A stretch of DNA of 64,000 nucleotides, taken from positions 24,511-88,510 of the forward strand of contig NZ_JAHRIB010000004.1 in the NCBI RefSeq assembly GCF_019090165.1. Reading direction: 5' to 3'. Made by a program: the position numbers and the translations under genes. Source of the stretch: Streptomyces sp. BV286 (lineage in GTDB: Bacteria; Actinomycetota; Actinomycetes; Streptomycetales; Streptomycetaceae). Below are positions 63,216 through 64,000 of this stretch, piece by piece (position 1 is the first letter of the stretch; every line of letters starts with the position of its first letter). The notes under the pieces were generated by a model. It saw only the letters and a list, made by a program, of their open reading frames with translations, was not told the origin of the DNA and ran no database searches.

Positions 63216-63552
63216 GGTGCGGGTCGGTTGGGGCTGGTCGCGCAGTTCCCCGCGCCCCTAGGGGGTGGGGGCTGTGGCTGGCTGCCGGCCGCGGGTGGGT
63301 GAGGGCTGAGCGCGCCGTTCCCCGCGCCCCTAGGGGGGTGGGGGCTGTGGCTGGCTGCCGGCCGCGGGTGGGTGGGGGCTGGGCGCGCCGTTCCTCGCGC
63401 CCCTAGAGGGGCGTGCGGGCTGGGCGCGCCGTTCCCCGCAGCCCTAGAGGGGCGTGGGGGCTGGCGCGGCGTTCCCTGCGGTTCTTCGGCGCTGCGTGTG
63501 CGCCCTCAGGGGCGCGGGGAACTGCGTGGTCGGCCGCTGGTCGGGGCGCGGG
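63216..63552. repeat. Cluster of dispersed hairpin repeats with a 72-bp tandem duplication
   Basis: This gap holds at least five forward copies of the family (GCGCAGTTCCCCGCGCCCC or CGCGCCGTTCCCCGCGCC types at ~63240-63440) and one inverted copy (GGGGCGCGGGGAACTGCG, ~63510-63527). Two of the forward copies lie in a 72-bp unit duplicated at 63251 and 63323, which includes GGGGGCTGTGGCTGGCTGCC. No gene seen. Confidence 0.75.
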
Positions 63553-64000
63553 CTACGAGCACCACCACAGGAAACGTGTGCACGGTTCCTGCTCGGTCGG
63601 GTCCGGGGTCGGGGGCTTCGTCGTGGGGGCGGGGTCCGGCGTGGCCGGGTCCGCGGTCGTGGAGTCGCCCGGAGCGGTCTGTTCCGAGGCCGGGGCCGAC
63701 GACCGGGGGTCGATCGAACGCGACGGGGCGGCCGATTCCGTACCGTCCCCGCCCTCGCTGTCGCCCTTGTCCTTTTCCTTCTTGGACTTCTTCGACTCCG
63801 ACGCCGAGGGAGAGGCCGACACCTCCGGGGACCCCGAGCCCGCCCCGCCGGAGGAACCCGTCCCGCCGGACGACACCGAGCCGTCGGCGGAGGCCGAGGA
63901 ACCGGACGAGGCGTCGTCCGCCGCGGCCGCCTTCGGCTCGGACGACGGCGCCTCTATGCCCAGCTCCGCCAGGCTGAGCCCGCCCGCGGCGAGCAGCAGC
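63553..64000 (-). CDS. Hypothetical secreted or membrane protein, C-terminal part (partial)
   Basis: The frame is open from the window edge at 64000 down to 63553. Near the edge it reads LLLAAGGLSLAELGIEAPSS, which may be the end of a hydrophobic segment. Then come long Ser/Ala/Asp/Pro/Thr-rich, disordered stretches with a KKSKKEKDKG basic patch, ending EPCTRFLWWCS. The Trp/Cys-rich end suggests a cell-envelope location. Family not recognised. Confidence 0.7.
   Translation of the reverse strand, partial: LLLAAGGLSLAELGIEAPSSEPKAAAADDASSGSSASADGSVSSGGTGSSGGAGSGSPEVSASPSASESKKSKKEKDKGDSEGGDGTESAAPSRSIDPRSSAPASEQTAPGDSTTADPATPDPAPTTKPPTPDPTEQEPCTRFLWWCS

Overview
The window is chromosomal DNA of a Streptomyces (or very close relative). 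Supporting signs are the very high GC content, GC-rich third codon positions, frequent GTG starts with GGAGG-type ribosome sites, several apparently leaderless genes, many secreted and lipoprotein genes, and a core gene order recalled from Streptomyces coelicolor: tellurium-type stress genes - peroxiredoxin - DUF3052 - aceE, and fasR-fabD-fabH-acpP-fabF. That comparison comes from memory, not from a search.

Region by region. 1-15.3 kb: envelope and exported proteins (two related anchored hypotheticals, an MFS exporter with a C-terminal winged helix, a peptidoglycan-binding protein, a HAD phosphatase, a secreted HNH nuclease, a PhoD-type phosphatase, DoxX, a Cu/Zn-SOD-like protein, DedA, DUF2277, a coiled-coil protein and a DUF4097 lipoprotein). 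15.48-17.8 kb: tRNA-Val(TAC) followed by a small decayed integrative element, with a frameshifted integrase remnant, three short AT-richer genes and a second copy of the tRNA 3' end as the distal att site. 18-21.2 kb: a Tat-exported toroid-type protein behind a LacI-type operator, DUF4383, an FmdB zinc ribbon and a second DedA. 21.2-30.5 kb: a Ter stress locus. One arm encodes a CitE-like lyase, a fused double phosphoribosyltransferase and a HAD phosphatase. The other encodes TerD-family proteins, a TerA-like protein and a TerC-like membrane protein. 30.7-35.1 kb: AhpE-type peroxiredoxin, DUF3052, and divergent aceE (pyruvate dehydrogenase E1). 35.4-44.6 kb: an MFS exporter with divergent TetR, a DUF1023-like hydrolase, DUF4429, an aldo/keto reductase with its MerR regulator, GNAT, a serine hydrolase and a pirin. 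44.7-49.7 kb: fasR activator and the fabD-fabH-acpP-fabF fatty-acid operon, closed by a clear terminator. 49.7-64 kb: DUF3145, a GDSL lipoprotein, a GH3 beta-glucosidase with divergent TetR, a secreted pyroglutamyl-peptidase-like protein whose catalytic Cys appears to be Ser, EI24, a secreted M14 carboxypeptidase, a beta-lactamase-type esterase, Ohr, an NADP-dependent oxidoreductase with divergent MarR, and a partial secreted protein.

Functional links. AceE supplies acetyl-CoA, which feeds the FasR-controlled type II fatty acid synthase about 10 kb away. AhpE, Ohr and the Ter proteins form a stress-defence theme. A dispersed hairpin repeat (core CGCGCAGTTCCCCGCGCCCC) recurs in intergenic gaps and is clustered at 63.2-63.5 kb.

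No CRISPR array, rRNA operon, complete transposon or secondary-metabolite synthase cluster was seen. The points most worth following up are the fused PRTase protein in the Ter locus, the tRNA-Val island, the Cys-to-Ser peptidase homologue, and the MerR-type promoter with a perfect 18-bp palindrome.
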